From contig OY755189.1 in NCBI GenBank assembly GCA_963576735.1, forward strand, positions 2,790,001 to 2,854,000: a stretch of 64,000 bases of DNA, in the 5' to 3' direction. The notes under the pieces are model-generated. The model was given only the letters and a program-made list of their open reading frames with translations, did no database searches and had not been told where the DNA came from. A program made the translations under genes and the position numbers. This document shows positions 31,548 to 44,400 of the stretch, piece after piece. Within the stretch, counting starts at the first letter, position 1. Every line of letters starts with the position of its first letter. Source of the stretch: Bedellia somnulentella. Its lineage: Eukaryota; Arthropoda; Insecta; Lepidoptera; Bedelliidae.

Positions 31548-31910
31548 CGTGATAGCCCATTGGGTAGAACACTCGGTTATCGTGCAAACGACTAGTGTTC
31601 AAATCCTGGGTCGGGCCTACACCAATTTGTCTTTTCTAAAGACATATGTGTGGTTAATTTATCATGGTTGTTAACGGTGAGGGTAAACATCGTGAGGAAA
31701 CCCACATGGCTGAGTTGTACTTAGTCATGTGACAGTGTATTCGTACAAAACGGCGATAGGCCTGCCCCCTATCACGTGAGTACACTGTCCATGCAAAACG
31801 TGGGTACTCTGAACACCAGGTGACAAAGTCACGTGATGTTCAGAAGTATTAGTACCTCTGCCAACCCCTTCGGGGATATTCGGCGTGAACGTTTATGTTA
31901 TGTTATGTTA
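31548..31910 (+). repeat. SINE-2 copy, full length, 9-bp target duplication
   Basis: Best copy of the family. Target duplication TGAAATAAC (31539..31547 and 31911..31919). Pol III A box TAGCCCATTGGGTAG and B box GTTCAAATCC show origin from a tRNA. The body includes CACATGGCTGAGTTGTACTT and CCCTATCACGTGAGTACAC, and the tail is (TATGT)n. Confidence 0.93.
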
Positions 31911-31929
31911 TGAAATAACTAATTAACAT

Positions 31930-32151
31930 CCTCACGGCTATAAATCCCTAAAAGGGATGAGAAATTAGAAATTTCTCAGCCACTTTTGGAAGTTGAGTGG
32001 GGAAAAGATGGTAAAATAAAGGTTGTTGGTGATGGGTCTCCAACCGCATCGCCCAAAAATCCCTTAAAAAGCCCCAATACCGTTAGTCGCCTCTTACGTA
32101 CACCCACCGGATGAAATGGTGTAGTGCTGTTCTAAGCCAACATTACACAGC
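31930..32151 (-). repeat. SINE-1 copy
   Basis: CCTCACGGCTATAAATCCC start with a deletion (TAGCCAGAGC lost), then near-consensus body to CATTACACAGC. A 60-bp SINE-1 tail fragment follows at 32153..32213 in the same orientation. Confidence 0.85.
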
Positions 32152-32152
32152 T

Positions 32153-32213
32153 ACATATATTTACTCACGCCTATAAATCCCTAAAAGGAGTAGCCAGAGC
32201 TTCAGAATACGAA
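32153..32213 (-). repeat. SINE-1 3' fragment
   Basis: TTTACTCACGCCTATAAATCC and GTAGCCAGAGCTTCAGAATAC only. Confidence 0.75.
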
Positions 32214-32246
32214 AAGGTTAAAAAATATTTATTTAGTTAATTAGCC

Positions 32247-32388
32247 GTGTAGTGCCGGCTTAGAATGTCACTACCCCTTTTTACCCATAGATGTCGTAAG
32301 ATGGGCAAAGGGTATGGGGCTTTTTTGCTCTCTGATGCTCTGGCTACCCCTTTTTGGGATTTATGGCTGTGAGTATATGTTTGTATAT
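32247..32388 (+). repeat. SINE-1 copy, middle deleted
   Basis: GTGTAGTGCCGGCTTAGAATG through GGGTATGGGGCTTTTTTG, then directly GATGCTCTGGCTACCCC and GTGAGTATATGTTTGTA. About 100 bp of core are missing. Confidence 0.82.
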
Positions 32389-32449
32389 ATTTACTTAATT
32401 AATATTTTGTTTTCTACACAACTAACCTTCCAATGAAATGTTTAGTTGG

Positions 32450-32590
32450 GTGGTATCGGCTTAGAATACTAACATTTCACGCCGTGGGTTTAGTAAGAGA
32501 TGACTAAGATTATTGGAGCTTTTTAAGTGATTTTTTGTTTAAGCGGTTGGAGAACCATCACCAAAAATATTTAATTTACAATATTTTCTT
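32450..32590 (+). repeat. SINE-1 5' part, old
   Basis: TGGTATCGGCTTAGAATAC, GCCGTGGGTTTAGTAAGAG, AAGCGGTTGGAGAACCATC. The 3' half is not recognisable apart from GAAGCTCTGGCTA near 32641. Confidence 0.6.
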
Positions 32591-32711
32591 CACATATTCC
32601 CTGCATTACTCAGTCCTATAAAAATAATAATAAAAATTCGGAAGCTCTGGCTATCGAACATTGGACCTAATGAGTGGAGCTCTACCGCTTCGTCATCGAT
32701 TAATCCACAAA

Positions 32712-33540
32712 AGCCGAAATCAAATCAAATCAAAATCAAATCATTTATTTCTGAGATAATAAAATCCATAATTAATTATACACAATAGTTTTAAAACACA
32801 CAATGTCAATAAATAAAAAATAATCAATAAATGTTATAAATAATAATAATAAAGTAATCAAAAGTTAAACTATGCAATTCAATAACGCCCCGACCCACAG
32901 TACAATCCTATTTTAATTTGGGTAGTGCGCGTGCATGTATCATACTGCAGTGGTTTACATACTCGCAGTCAAACCTACTTGCAAATGCACTCAGTATGGT
33001 GTTGGGGCTGGCCCAGATCCTGCGCCCCAGGGATGTGCACCGCTTGCGCATGGTGGTGTAGAAACAGTCAACCCTCGCCTCGGTGAACATCCCCGACGCG
33101 CTACAGAAACGGGGCAGCCCCACAATCACCCTGAATGCATTATTGTACTGCACGCGAAGGGCACTGTACTGTTTCTGCGCATAACTAACCCACAGGCCGC
33201 TCGTGTAAAAACTGGTGCAGTAGGCTCGAAAAAGGCAGATTTTTACTTCAGTCGAGCACCGAGCAAACCTACGGGCAATCATATTCGCCCTCCCAGACAG
33301 CGCCCTCCGCTCCCTCTCAATGTCTGCATTGTCCCTCAGGTCAGAGGTCACCCAGTGTCCTAGGTATTTAAATTCATGGACCTGCTGAAGTGGAATACCA
33401 TACAATTTGATGGCAGGTATTGGCAACGGACAAGGGTGACCCCGGGCCTGAAAGACCTTGCATGCACTTTTCCTAACATTGTACGAATGAAATGGTGCGC
33501 CGCCTTTTACTTGCTTGCACGATTTTCTTTATATCAATTG
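32712..33540 (-). mobile_element. 5'-truncated non-LTR retrotransposon, C-terminal region
   Basis: On the minus strand a frame of over 170 codons ends at 32908. It includes KVFQARGHPCP, FKYLGHWVTSDLRDNADIER, RANMIARRFARCSTEVK, YNNAFRVIVGLPRFCSASGM and a Cys-rich end. These are the thumb and C-terminal parts of a LINE reverse transcriptase. The 3' end carries an ATTTGATTTGATTT-type repeat tail at about 32712..32745. The RT catalytic motifs are lost. Confidence 0.8.
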
Positions 33541-33612
33541 TGGATGGAGTTAGACGATCCAAAACTTTTCATTTTGAGTTAAATAATAAATTTTTGCCTG
33601 AGATACTTTTGT

Positions 33613-33962
33613 AAAAGTGACAACCGTCCGTCATACAGATAGACGAGGGTTCAAACCCCGAGTCGGGCCTACACCAATGTGTCTTTAGGAAAGTCATATG
33701 TGTGGTTAATTTATCATGGTTGTCAACGGTGAGGGAACACATCGTAAGTAAGCCTTAAGTACAACTTAGTCATGACTAAGTTGTACTTAACACAATATTC
33801 GTACATAACGATTATAGACCTGCAGCCTATAGAACAATGTCTATATGAGTGCACTGTCCATGCAAAACGTGGGTAATCTGAACCCAGGTGACAATGTAAC
33901 TTTGTCTTGGCAGAGGTACTAATGCTTCTGAACCTTCCGAAATTTACGGTGTGAACGTTTGA
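33613..33962 (+). repeat. SINE-2 copy, diverged, with palindrome
   Basis: B box GGGTTCAAACCCC, ACACCAATGTGTCTTTAGG, TTTATCATGGTTGTCAACGG and GTCCATGCAAAACGTGGGTA. The segment that normally reads GAGTTGTACTTAGTCATG is replaced by a 36-bp perfect palindrome (33755..33790). Confidence 0.85.
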
Positions 33963-34059
33963 GCCTTGAGTCTTGAGATACTTATTACACTTATGTCAAA
34001 TTTAAGGTCCAAATATCTGAGAAAATCAGGTTGCAATTTATTATAATTAATAATAGCTA

Positions 34060-34206
34060 TGTAGTATCAGGTTAGAATGTCACAACCCTTTCTACCCACG
34101 GGTGTCATAAGAGGCGACTAAGGAGATCCATCACTAGTTTCTATCTCTGAAGCTCTGGCTACGTTTTTTTTGAGAGTTATTTCCGTGAGTATATGTATAT
34201 GTGTAA
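34060..34206 (+). repeat. SINE-1 copy, subfamily B, middle deleted
   Basis: TGTAGTATCAGGTTAGAATG, CCCACGGGTGTCATAAGAGG, then AGATCCATCACTAGTTTC and GTGAGTATATGTATATGTG. Confidence 0.78.
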
Positions 34207-34521
34207 TATATTATTATTTTTAATTATGAGAAATTCAGAGCGCCCACTCTTTGCCTGGACATATTATTTGTATTTGTGGCGGCCTAGTGGCACTTTATAT
34301 CGATATATTGTCGACTGATTAAATATAACTTTATTACGTATTTCCTTAACGCCCTTAAAATCTTTGTTAACCAACTGCAATTATTACTTTAGAAAATACA
34401 CTATTGTTATTCTAATTTAGAATTTACAGTCATGGATTTATATTTATCTGTGGTCGAAGGCAGTGCTCTTCCCGTATTATTAATTATAAATAAAATTGTT
34501 TTATGTAGAAATAGACTCAAA

Positions 34522-34773
34522 CCGTGTAGTGCCGGCTTAGAATGTCGCTTCCCCTTTCTACCCACGGGTGTCGTAAGAGGCGACTAAGGGTATTGGGGCT
34601 TTTTATTGGATTTTTAGGCGATGCGGTTGGAGACCCATCACCAAAAACCATTATTTTTACCATCTTTTCCCCACTCAACTTCCAAAAGTGGCTGAGGAAT
34701 TTATAATTCCTTAGCTCTGGCTACCCCTTCTAGGAAAATATCGCCGTGAGTATATGTGCGTATGTATGTATGT
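34522..34773 (+). repeat. SINE-1 copy with 13-bp target duplication
   Basis: Flanked by AAATAGACTCAAA (34509..34521 and 34774..34786). Begins exactly CCGTGTAGTGCCGGC. Confidence 0.92.
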
Positions 34774-35068
34774 AAATAGACTCAAATTTCACTAAGTGAT
34801 TTAACTGACTAATTGTACGAGAGCAATAGAATTACAATTGGTTTTGCTAATCAAAAAGAAAGATGAAACCCCAGAACCAACAATTATCCAGCCACTTTTG
34901 AAGGATTTTTGTTACTTGAAGCACTTCTAAAAACATTATGCTAATTACCGATACAACTGGGTATTGATTTATAGGCACACTACTGAGGTCTAGCAACATT
35001 TTGTATGATTCAAGTCGTTAGTATATAGAAGCTACACAGAAACAACACATATATTGAAATATAACTGT

Positions 35069-35074
35069 TTTATT
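35069..35074 (-). terminator. Probable polyadenylation signal of gene 3
   Basis: Minus-strand AATAAA about 335 bp after the gene 3 stop, in AT-rich sequence without repeats. Confidence 0.45.
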
Positions 35075-35408
35075 TCATTGCAAAATCTTATAAAATATAA
35101 TATAAAAAATCGTATACAAACATCACAACATCACCTTATTTAATAATTGTTTTAAAAACATGATTATTTTGCTTAAAACGACTGAGAATCTTCAGGTAAC
35201 TTACAATCTTTATTCTAATCATACAGTTTAGTAACAATATTAATAAAAAACGTATTAAAACAAAATGTATGGCCGTATATTGTACCAGAACATATTTACA
35301 TTGAATCATTGCTTAGTTCCTAATTATATCGGGTCTTTTAATGCCTTTTCTTCAAAACCTCTTAGCATAGTATTGTTGGCTGTATTTCCTTCAAATGTGG
35401 ATGTGTCC

Positions 35409-38400
35409 TTAGTAATGGTAACCAGATTGTTGGTTGAAGCTCCCAGACCTGGCGGGTCCGGCGTTTGGAGTCAGGTATTGTCTGGAAGTGGCTCCACCGA
35501 AGTTGCTAGCTGGGCGGGGGCGGGGCGCGTTGAACGGTTGAGGGGCTGAGTAACCCTGGAAGTAATGTAAATTTTGGTTAGATTTGTATTTTTATTCACC
35601 AATGACAATCAGTTGAATTTTGATTTCCATGGCCAGTAAAATGTTTATAAATAAGTATATCGAAGGGTTTATTGCCTATTAGAAACTTGGAGATATAGGA
35701 TACTTGGAGAATCTATGCCTTAAACACAACATAGTAATTTAGGTTAAATGAAAACACGAAATCATAATTAAAATTAACAAAATTTCTGTCGAATATCTAG
35801 AATATTTCTTCTACTCTAAATCTCATTTATTCAAACGTTTAGACGGTACATACAGCCGCGCTGTTGCAGAAGTACTAATGATTCTAAATATCACGTGACA
35901 TGATTGTCACCTGGTGTTCATAGCACTGATTTTTGCTAAGATAGTATATGTACTATCTTATATACATACATACATATACTCACGGCTATAAATCCCTTAA
36001 CGGGGTAGCCAGAGCTTGGGAATGAGAAATTCCTCAGCCACTTTCGGAAGTTGATTGGGGAAAAGATGGTAATAATAAATGTTATTGGTGACGGGTCTCC
36101 AACCACATCGCCCAAAAATCACTTAAAAATGCCCCTATACCCACGTATAAGATAATATACTCACGCTTTAGGGGGCAGGCTTATGTCTGTTTTTGTACTG
36201 TCAAATGACTAAGCGAAACTTATACTGTGGGTTTCCTCATATTTTTTCCCTCACCGTCAACAACCATGATAAATGAATCACACATATAACTATAAAAATT
36301 CACATTAATGAAGGCTTTTCATTCAAAATTTGTATAAGATAAGCAAAATGTTACAATACCTGGTTGCCAGAGTATCCTTGCTTGTTTCCGGAGAATCCTT
36401 GGTTGTTTCCAGAATAGCTGTATCCAGCTGAGCCCGAGCCAGCGCCTTCACCGCGATATTGGCCTGGAATATAACGGAATTGCCTTTTAACTAGTTAAAT
36501 CACTATTTAGGACATCATTACATATTATGAAACTATTCTCTTTAAATTATAACTAAAGATTTACAAAATTTTAATTATAGTTATGTGAGAAGGGAAGGGA
36601 CTGCCTCCGTGGTCTCGCGGTTAAGCGCTTGGCTTCAACTACGGAGGTCTCGGGTTCGATCCCGGGGGGCAAAACTTACAAATTTAATTTGTTGGATTTA
36701 ACCCAGTTTGGTAGGATATTGCAGGCTTGAATCACCTGACTATCCGAAAATTAAGACGATTCCGTGCTTCTGAGGGCACGTTAAGCCTTCGGTCCTGGCT
36801 ATTATTACAGTAGTAGTCGTTAGTCAACCCGCAATCAGCCAGCGTGGTGGACTAAGGCCAAACCACTCTATATGGGGTAGACTCGAGCCCCTGGTGGGGC
36901 GTATATGGGCTGTGAGGTGAGGAGAAGGAATGCTGAAAATTAGTGAACCTGCGTCACTTATTTGTTAATGTTGTTAATTTTATTAATAAAATACCTCCAC
37001 ATAGTCATGGTTTACGACAACTACAGAAAAAGGTTGTTTAAATAAGCAGACGATTTGAAAGATAATGATAATATAAATTAATTACATTGAAATATAAATG
37101 GTCTTGGTCCTCGCGATACAGGCTTAGCCTAGTGCGAGGACAAGTGTAAATTGAATCTGCATATTGGTTTATTTAATAAATAAAGTTTTTGTTTATTTTT
37201 TTAAACTTACATATCTAGTATTATTAATTACATGCACCTATTTTTTCATATTAAATCATAATTTATAAGAATTGTTATTTTATTTGCTTAAATAACATCA
37301 TGGGTATATAACCTTTTTTTTCCAAAGTTTGGTGTAAAAAAAAACAAAATTTTTTTTTGTCAGATAATCGTTTTATAAAAAGATTGCAAATATAACGTAA
37401 TAGTGAGTTTCAAAAGAAGCGATCACGGAAGACTAACTTAGGTCAAATTCGTGATATCGAGTAAGTGAGCCAAGTTCAAAACTATATTTAGATGAAGCAC
37501 GAAATGTTGGTATAGGTCATGTTGGGTGGAAAATGATATGAAATATTTGGTTTTTAAGGCAATATACAAAATAAAATGGAACACATTAAGAACAAATAGA
37601 AAATGTGCTCCATAAAGGCTTTGCCTACATACATACCCTTAGTCGCCTCATACATATACTCACGGCCATAAATCCCAAAAAGGAGTAGCCAGAGCTTCAG
37701 AAATGACACTCTTCAGCCACATTTACAAGTTTATAAGGGAGAAGATGGTAGAAATAAAGTATCGTTAGTGACAGGTTTCCAACTACATCGCCCTAAAATA
37801 TTCGGACGTTTAGTGCTATCGAAAATGCTTTAATTTTTATGTTCAGGGCGATTCAGGCTCTCAAGTTCACACATCATCCATTTATTTACTTCCTTAATGT
37901 TTTGTTTTACTTTTTTAAGTAAAATACATACATATATACGTATACTCACGGCTATAAATCCCTAGAAGGGGTAGCAAGAGCCAAGAAATTAGAAATTCCT
38001 CAGCCACTTTTGGAAGTTGCGCGGGGAAAAGATGTTAAAATAAAGGTTGTTGGTGATGGGTCTCCAACCGCATCGCCCAAAAATCCCTTAAAAAGCCCCA
38101 ATACCGTTAATCGCCTCTTTCGTACACCCACAGGAAGAAATACATTTTTTTTAAGTAAAATACTTAATACAAATTATATTTTCATAAAGCCATTTCATAA
38201 TAAAGATAACTGAAGCTAAAATGTGAAACAAATGTGGAAGCACTCCCAATTATATACCCCGTTGAAATCTTTCCTATGAACAAGACTCGATTCACTACGC
38301 TATCTTTCCTTAAAAGCTTTAAAAAGTGTTTATATTATAATGCTTCTTTTCAATAAAGATTGGTTGAATTTATAAAAATAAAAATTGTGTATAATATAAA

Positions 38401-41400
38401 ATGTTCTCAAAAAGGCAGGCATCCGAACTATGAAATAAAGGAGCAGGAATCAAAATAAAGATGAATGTAAAAGGAGCTCGGAAGTTTGCAAGGATCGTTC
38501 AAATTGGTGAACTATAGAGCGTTCCTACCTCAATGGCAAATAACTGCGTGACTATATGTATGTTTGTAATAAAAAATATCACATGATATTAATACTATTT
38601 AAATAAAAAACAATAAAGCCTTATACCAGTGGGAATATGGTGTGTGAGATTGTACTTAAGATCATATCTGACATTCACACGCATAAAATTTAGCACCTAT
38701 GCTATGTCACAGACTAAATGACGTTTTGTCACCAGTAATTTATAATGCAATCATGACATTGTCTTTTCAGTATACTTTAATTGTGAGAAAAATTTTTGTA
38801 TCTGTCTACATCAGGGCACAAATATAAGTATAGGTTTAAGGTTTTTGTAGTTGCTCCTGTATGTTTTTAATAATGTAGTTTGCTGTGTAGTGTCTGCTTA
38901 GAATAGCACTATCCCATTTCTGCCGGTGGGTGTACGTAAGAGGCGACTAACGGTATTGGGGCTTTTAAGAGATTTTTGGGCGATGCGGTTGGAGATCCAT
39001 CACCAATAACCTTTAATTTACCATCTTTACCCCACTCAACTTTCCAAAAGTGGCTGAGGAATTTCTAATTTCTCGGCTCTTGCTACCCCTTCCAGGGATT
39101 TACAGCCGTGAGTATATGTATGTATGTTTTTAATAATGTATGTGTGATTGATGGATGTGAGTGAAGATAGAGAGATTTGCCACGATCATGCAAAGTGGTG
39201 ATCGATAGGCTGTGCTACCCAATGGGAACCGACGGCGTGACTATTTGTGTGTGTATTTAAAAAAAATATTATAAAGCGAAATATTTTCCTCTTTAAACAT
39301 CAACTACTAGGTTTGAATCAGGTAACTTCAAAGTTAAGTTTTTTCAAACTACTAATAAAACATCGTTTTTAAATTTCAGAAACAAAAATAAAGATTCACC
39401 ACCTCCTCTGTTTACCGAAATATTTATAAATGAATGATTGTTATTTTAGTACGATAAAAAAATACTCATAGAAGTAATACATACACTGAATGAGAAATTC
39501 CTCAGCCACTTTTGGAAGTTGATGGGGAAAAGATGGAAATAATAAATGTTTTCGGTGACGGGTCTTCAACCACATCGCCCAAAAATCACTTATTAAGCCC
39601 CTATACCCTAAGTCGTCGTTACAATCACCCACGGGAAAATATGGTATAGTGTTATTCTAAGCCGACACGGCAAAGAAGTAATATTACAAACTCATAAATT
39701 AAGTTCCACATAAATAACAAATTAACTCCCATGATTTAATCAAGTCAAAGAGTAATGCATCTCGCAATTAATTTTATTGCAAAATCTAATCATACTATGT
39801 TAATCAAGATTCCACCCAATTTAAGGATGGCACGTTTGCAATAAAAGTTGTTTTGCTTTTCATTATGGACATAACTTATATTTCAAATACATGAAATTAA
39901 GCAAATGTTTACTATTTATACTTATAAAGAGAAGTTTAAATAAATTGATTTAATGATATTTCGATATTTTGCCACATCATTAATGAAACCTTTATTTTAT
40001 TTGTATTGTCAGCTTTTCAAATTTATATTTATATATATATGAGGAACTGAGTGTCATAGAAACACAATATAAATTAGCGAAATCATGAACAATGTGAATT
40101 AGCGTCACACATCTTTGTCAAAATATGTTTCAACAATTTGATAAATACGTATGAACAAAGCACAAAAATAAAAGTGGTAGAAAATATGTATTAAAATTTC
40201 AGGTGAAATGGAATACTAACTTAAATATTTATAAAATCATTTCCATGCTTCCGTGCTCAATAGGAAAGCACCTAATGTAATATTTTACTAACCGCATCTC
40301 ATAAAAAAAAGAAACCGGATTTTGGCATCTTATAAATAGCCTGAATAGTGGCCAATTCTAACTGCATAAGTTTTATAATTCATAAAGTTGGTAATGCAAG
40401 TTAATTGCAATAATTCGTACAAGTGCTCTCAGCTGGTTCGTTCCAGATCTAGATCAGTCACGATTGCAGATGAACATTATCTCATGTCATTTTCGGAGAT
40501 AATGATCTGTGTGAACTTTGTAGAGTGTCTATGAGTTTTTTGGTGATGAATTAATTAATTTATTACTTTTATTTAATATCCGGTATGAGCGGACAGATTA
40601 TCAAGCAAATAAATCTATAAAAAAGCCCTATTCAATATAAAGATAATGCTATATTTTATCTTTAACATGATTTTGTAGTTTTACAATATTGCAGAATCTA
40701 CCTAAAATCAAAAAATTAAGAAAAGCCCACTAGAGAAAAAATATGTGTATCGTAACGTAAAAAACTGGATATTAAAGATAATGTTCCCTTAAACTATTAC
40801 TAGCCGTAGAAATAATTACAAAACACAGATTACGACAAAAGGTCACTATAATACTTTAAGAAGGTATACTTTTTTGGACTGTGTATTGAGGAAAACTATT
40901 TGTGTATTTTATATGATTATGGCTAAAACATCATAACAGATTAGTTACTATCTACTAGACAAGCTAACTTTAAATTTTGGACCAGCTTGGGAAACTTAAC
41001 AGTTTTTCTCACAAACTACCAAAACGTGTAGTCACCCTACAATGATGAGCTTACAAACCGATATCTTGACAAGGTCGCCTTGCGTTTGCGCCATCCTAAT
41101 GTGCGTTGCATTGCGTTGCGAACTATTTCATTTGCTACGTAATTATCGACATACATTCATTATTCATTCTCTCATACAGCTCAAATTATGCTGTTTGTTT
41201 TTGTTGGATTCATATATACTGCACATGAACATGATAAGGATTGTAGGCGTGTGTTTAAGTATTTAGATTATATATAGCTATGCTGTGTTGCATCTTAAGT
41301 GTAGGGGCTAAGATTGTTTGGCGATATGTCTGAAGACTGTCCCATCACCAAGGATCTTTATTTTACCTAAAACATACATACATACATATACACGGCTATA

Positions 41401-44400
41401 ATTCCCTAAACGGGGTAGCCAGAGCTTTGGAATAAGAAATTCCTCAGCCACTTTTGGATGTTGAGTGGGGAAAAGATGGTAAAATAAAGGTTGTTGGTGA
41501 TGGGTCTCGAACCGCATCGCCCAAAAATCCCTTAAAAGCCCCAATACCGTTAGTCACCTCTCATATACACCCACCGGAAGAAATGGGGTAGTGCTATTCT
41601 AAGCCGACACTTTACAGCAAAAACCTTTACCTAATAGTTTTTCTAAAAGTGAAGTGAAAAAGTGGTTGAAATAATTATAATCCCGAAGCTCTTGCAATTG
41701 TTTTTAGATGTATAGATATGATATATTTACATACATACATACATATACTCACGGCTTTTTTCCCTAGAAGGGGTAGCCAGAGTTAAGAAATTATAAATTC
41801 CTCAGCCACTTTTGGAAGTTGAGTGGGGAAAAGATGGTAAAAATAAAGGTTTTTGGTGATAGGTCTCCAAAAGCATCGCCCAAAAATCCAATAAAAATCC
41901 CCAATACCCTTAGTCGCCTCTTACGACACCCGTGGGTAGAAAGGGGTAGCGACATTACCGGTACCGGCACTACACGGCAATATGATATATTAATGTATAA
42001 AAATAATTACTTTTTACCAAACTCAATTTTTTTCGTCGTATATGCCCGAAAAGATGACAGAGGTTCTTTTTACCTAACCAGCCTAAGAAAATAGGTTCTT
42101 CAATTACTCTCGTACATTCTCGTACCTATGATTTACAATTATTAATACTAAAAACTTGAATGAGATTGTAATTAATGGGAGAGGTGAGTAACCCATTCGT
42201 AATACAGTTTCATCAGAGCAAGGTCAGATTTAAATGTGTAATTTACTTTTCGGCACTTAATATTAACTTGAATTTGTTGAAGTTTATTAAGTACCATCAA
42301 TTTAGTGAGCGTAGAACAAGACCGTTTATCTTGGTAATTAGAAATGTTGTTTTTTTTTTGCTATGTTATTTTATCATTTATTATGTGTGATTGTATTTGT
42401 GGTTCTGAGAGACTATGATGAGATAGATAGTGACCAAATATTTCAATAGAGATTTTTGTAAATCCGTCTTTTTAGTCTCTTGTATATCTATCATTCATTG
42501 CTGATTCTTTCTATAATAAAATTTCTAACGTAATAACAAACTTATTATTTTTTTCCGTATATATCAGCTCTGCAGCTGTATAGATAACTACATTTTTTAT
42601 TTTTTTTCGTAGGAATATTTTTAACTAAAATATTTGTAATTTTTTCGTTTCTTTATTTTCTTTTAATATATCAGTTAAAACTTTACATACAATTTTTATT
42701 CAATTAATATTATATAAGAAAACTTACCATCATCACTAATACCAGCAGCCTCATCACGTGCGTTTTGCTCCAAAGCCTTCAAGATGGCCTCAGGGATTGG
42801 TGGAGGGGTAGGCAGATGGGCTCCTTGCGGGCGGTATCCGTTCTCGTCAGCTGTGTAGGTGATGGAATAGTCCTGGCCATCATCACCTTTGTAGCCGAAG
42901 CTGCCTTGAGACTGGACTCCGTTGGTTGCAACTCCTGAGGAAATTTAGTTGTATAAGTTGGAAGTAACAGTTTTTTACATACAGTTCGGGTTTTGATTGT
43001 TGATGTTCAGAAAACTCTATTTTAAGATGAATTGTACCAGAGTTTTAGATACAACCTAATGGCCACTTTGTATTAATACTAGAGTACAAATATTTATTTA
43101 TGTATCACCAACCCTACAAAGACTAACTAAGATGACGTTAAGGGTGTGCATCACTTGTTAGCAATTTCAGAACTTCTTAAGTACCTTTAAGCACCCTTTA
43201 AGCACCTTTTAAACTTTCCGGATGGAATCGTCTACCATACTTCTTCATGCGTGATCCCCTGCGACAAGGTGTAAAATAAAGTTCTTTTATGATAGACTTT
43301 TGCTGCAATGAAAGTTTTATACTGTACCTGATGCATCAGCACGAATGCCATTGGAGGTTTCAAAGTCGTAAGAGAAACCCTCAGCAGTGACTTCACTGTT
43401 AGACCTTAAGATCTGAGCATTAGCATCAGCAGGGTTGGACCTTCCACCAAATTGCTGCTGAGGAGCATTGAAGGTGTTGCCAGAGTACTGTGTGGCTCCG
43501 TTTCCTTGGAAACCTCCGAAGCCACTTCCTCCGCTGCCACTGCCTGCATATCCCGAGTTACCCCTCGGGGGTAAGTAGGTATTGTCGAGACGACCAGCGG
43601 AGCATACTCCAAAAACTGTGGCGATCAGTAACTGAAAATACAAGACAGATATTTTATATTAATACTATTCTCAAAAGGTTGCCTGGAAGAGAATGCCGCT
43701 TAGCGATAAGTCCGCCTGTTGTGTACCTGTTTATTGTATATTCATTCTATATACGTCTGCACATTGTTTTGGTGTTTAATAAGCTGTATTATTATTATTG
43801 ATGAGTGGTTTAGTTTTGTTACTATATGCAAACAATAACTAGTATAATAGTATTTTCTAAGATTTTAACGATTGCACATTATAATTAAAACCACTATTGA
43901 TTTTCGGATGTTTTAATCGCGTGTTATTACATTATTTTTAAACATTGATAGGTCTTAAAAACTGACTTATCTTTTGGTGCGGCTTGAAGTAGGTCTTAAT
44001 GGAAGCACGCTGTAATACAGTACTAATTTTGTCAAACACGCCATTAAAATATCCGAAAATTAATAGTTGTTTTTATTATAACTAGTATAATGTTTAGTTT
44101 TCAGGCATCGATCGGTCAAAATTTTAACTGGTTTGAAAATAAGTTTCAAACTATGGTATAAACTAATTTAACTCAAAAATATATTTAAATAAGCTAGTTT
44201 TTTTATATAAAGCTTTTGAAACTCTTTACTAATATGATGTTTTGAATACTAGTAAAAGTACAAGTGATTATTTTCAGTAAAATGGCATGTTTATTATAAT
44301 TGCTTGTGATTATTTTATCATTATAATAATTATAGCACGAAATATTATGTGAAATATTATAAATTAAAATGGAAGTACTTTGCTCTGGTTATATTATATT

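Noticed and set aside
35265..35549. Plus-strand open frame of 94 codons
   Set aside because: It is antisense to the last exon of gene 3, which joins in phase with four other exons.
36605..36672. Possible tRNA gene
   Set aside because: A and B boxes are good, but the anticodon arm is poor and the head continues into a repeat body seen again at 59.6 kb; classed as SINE-3.
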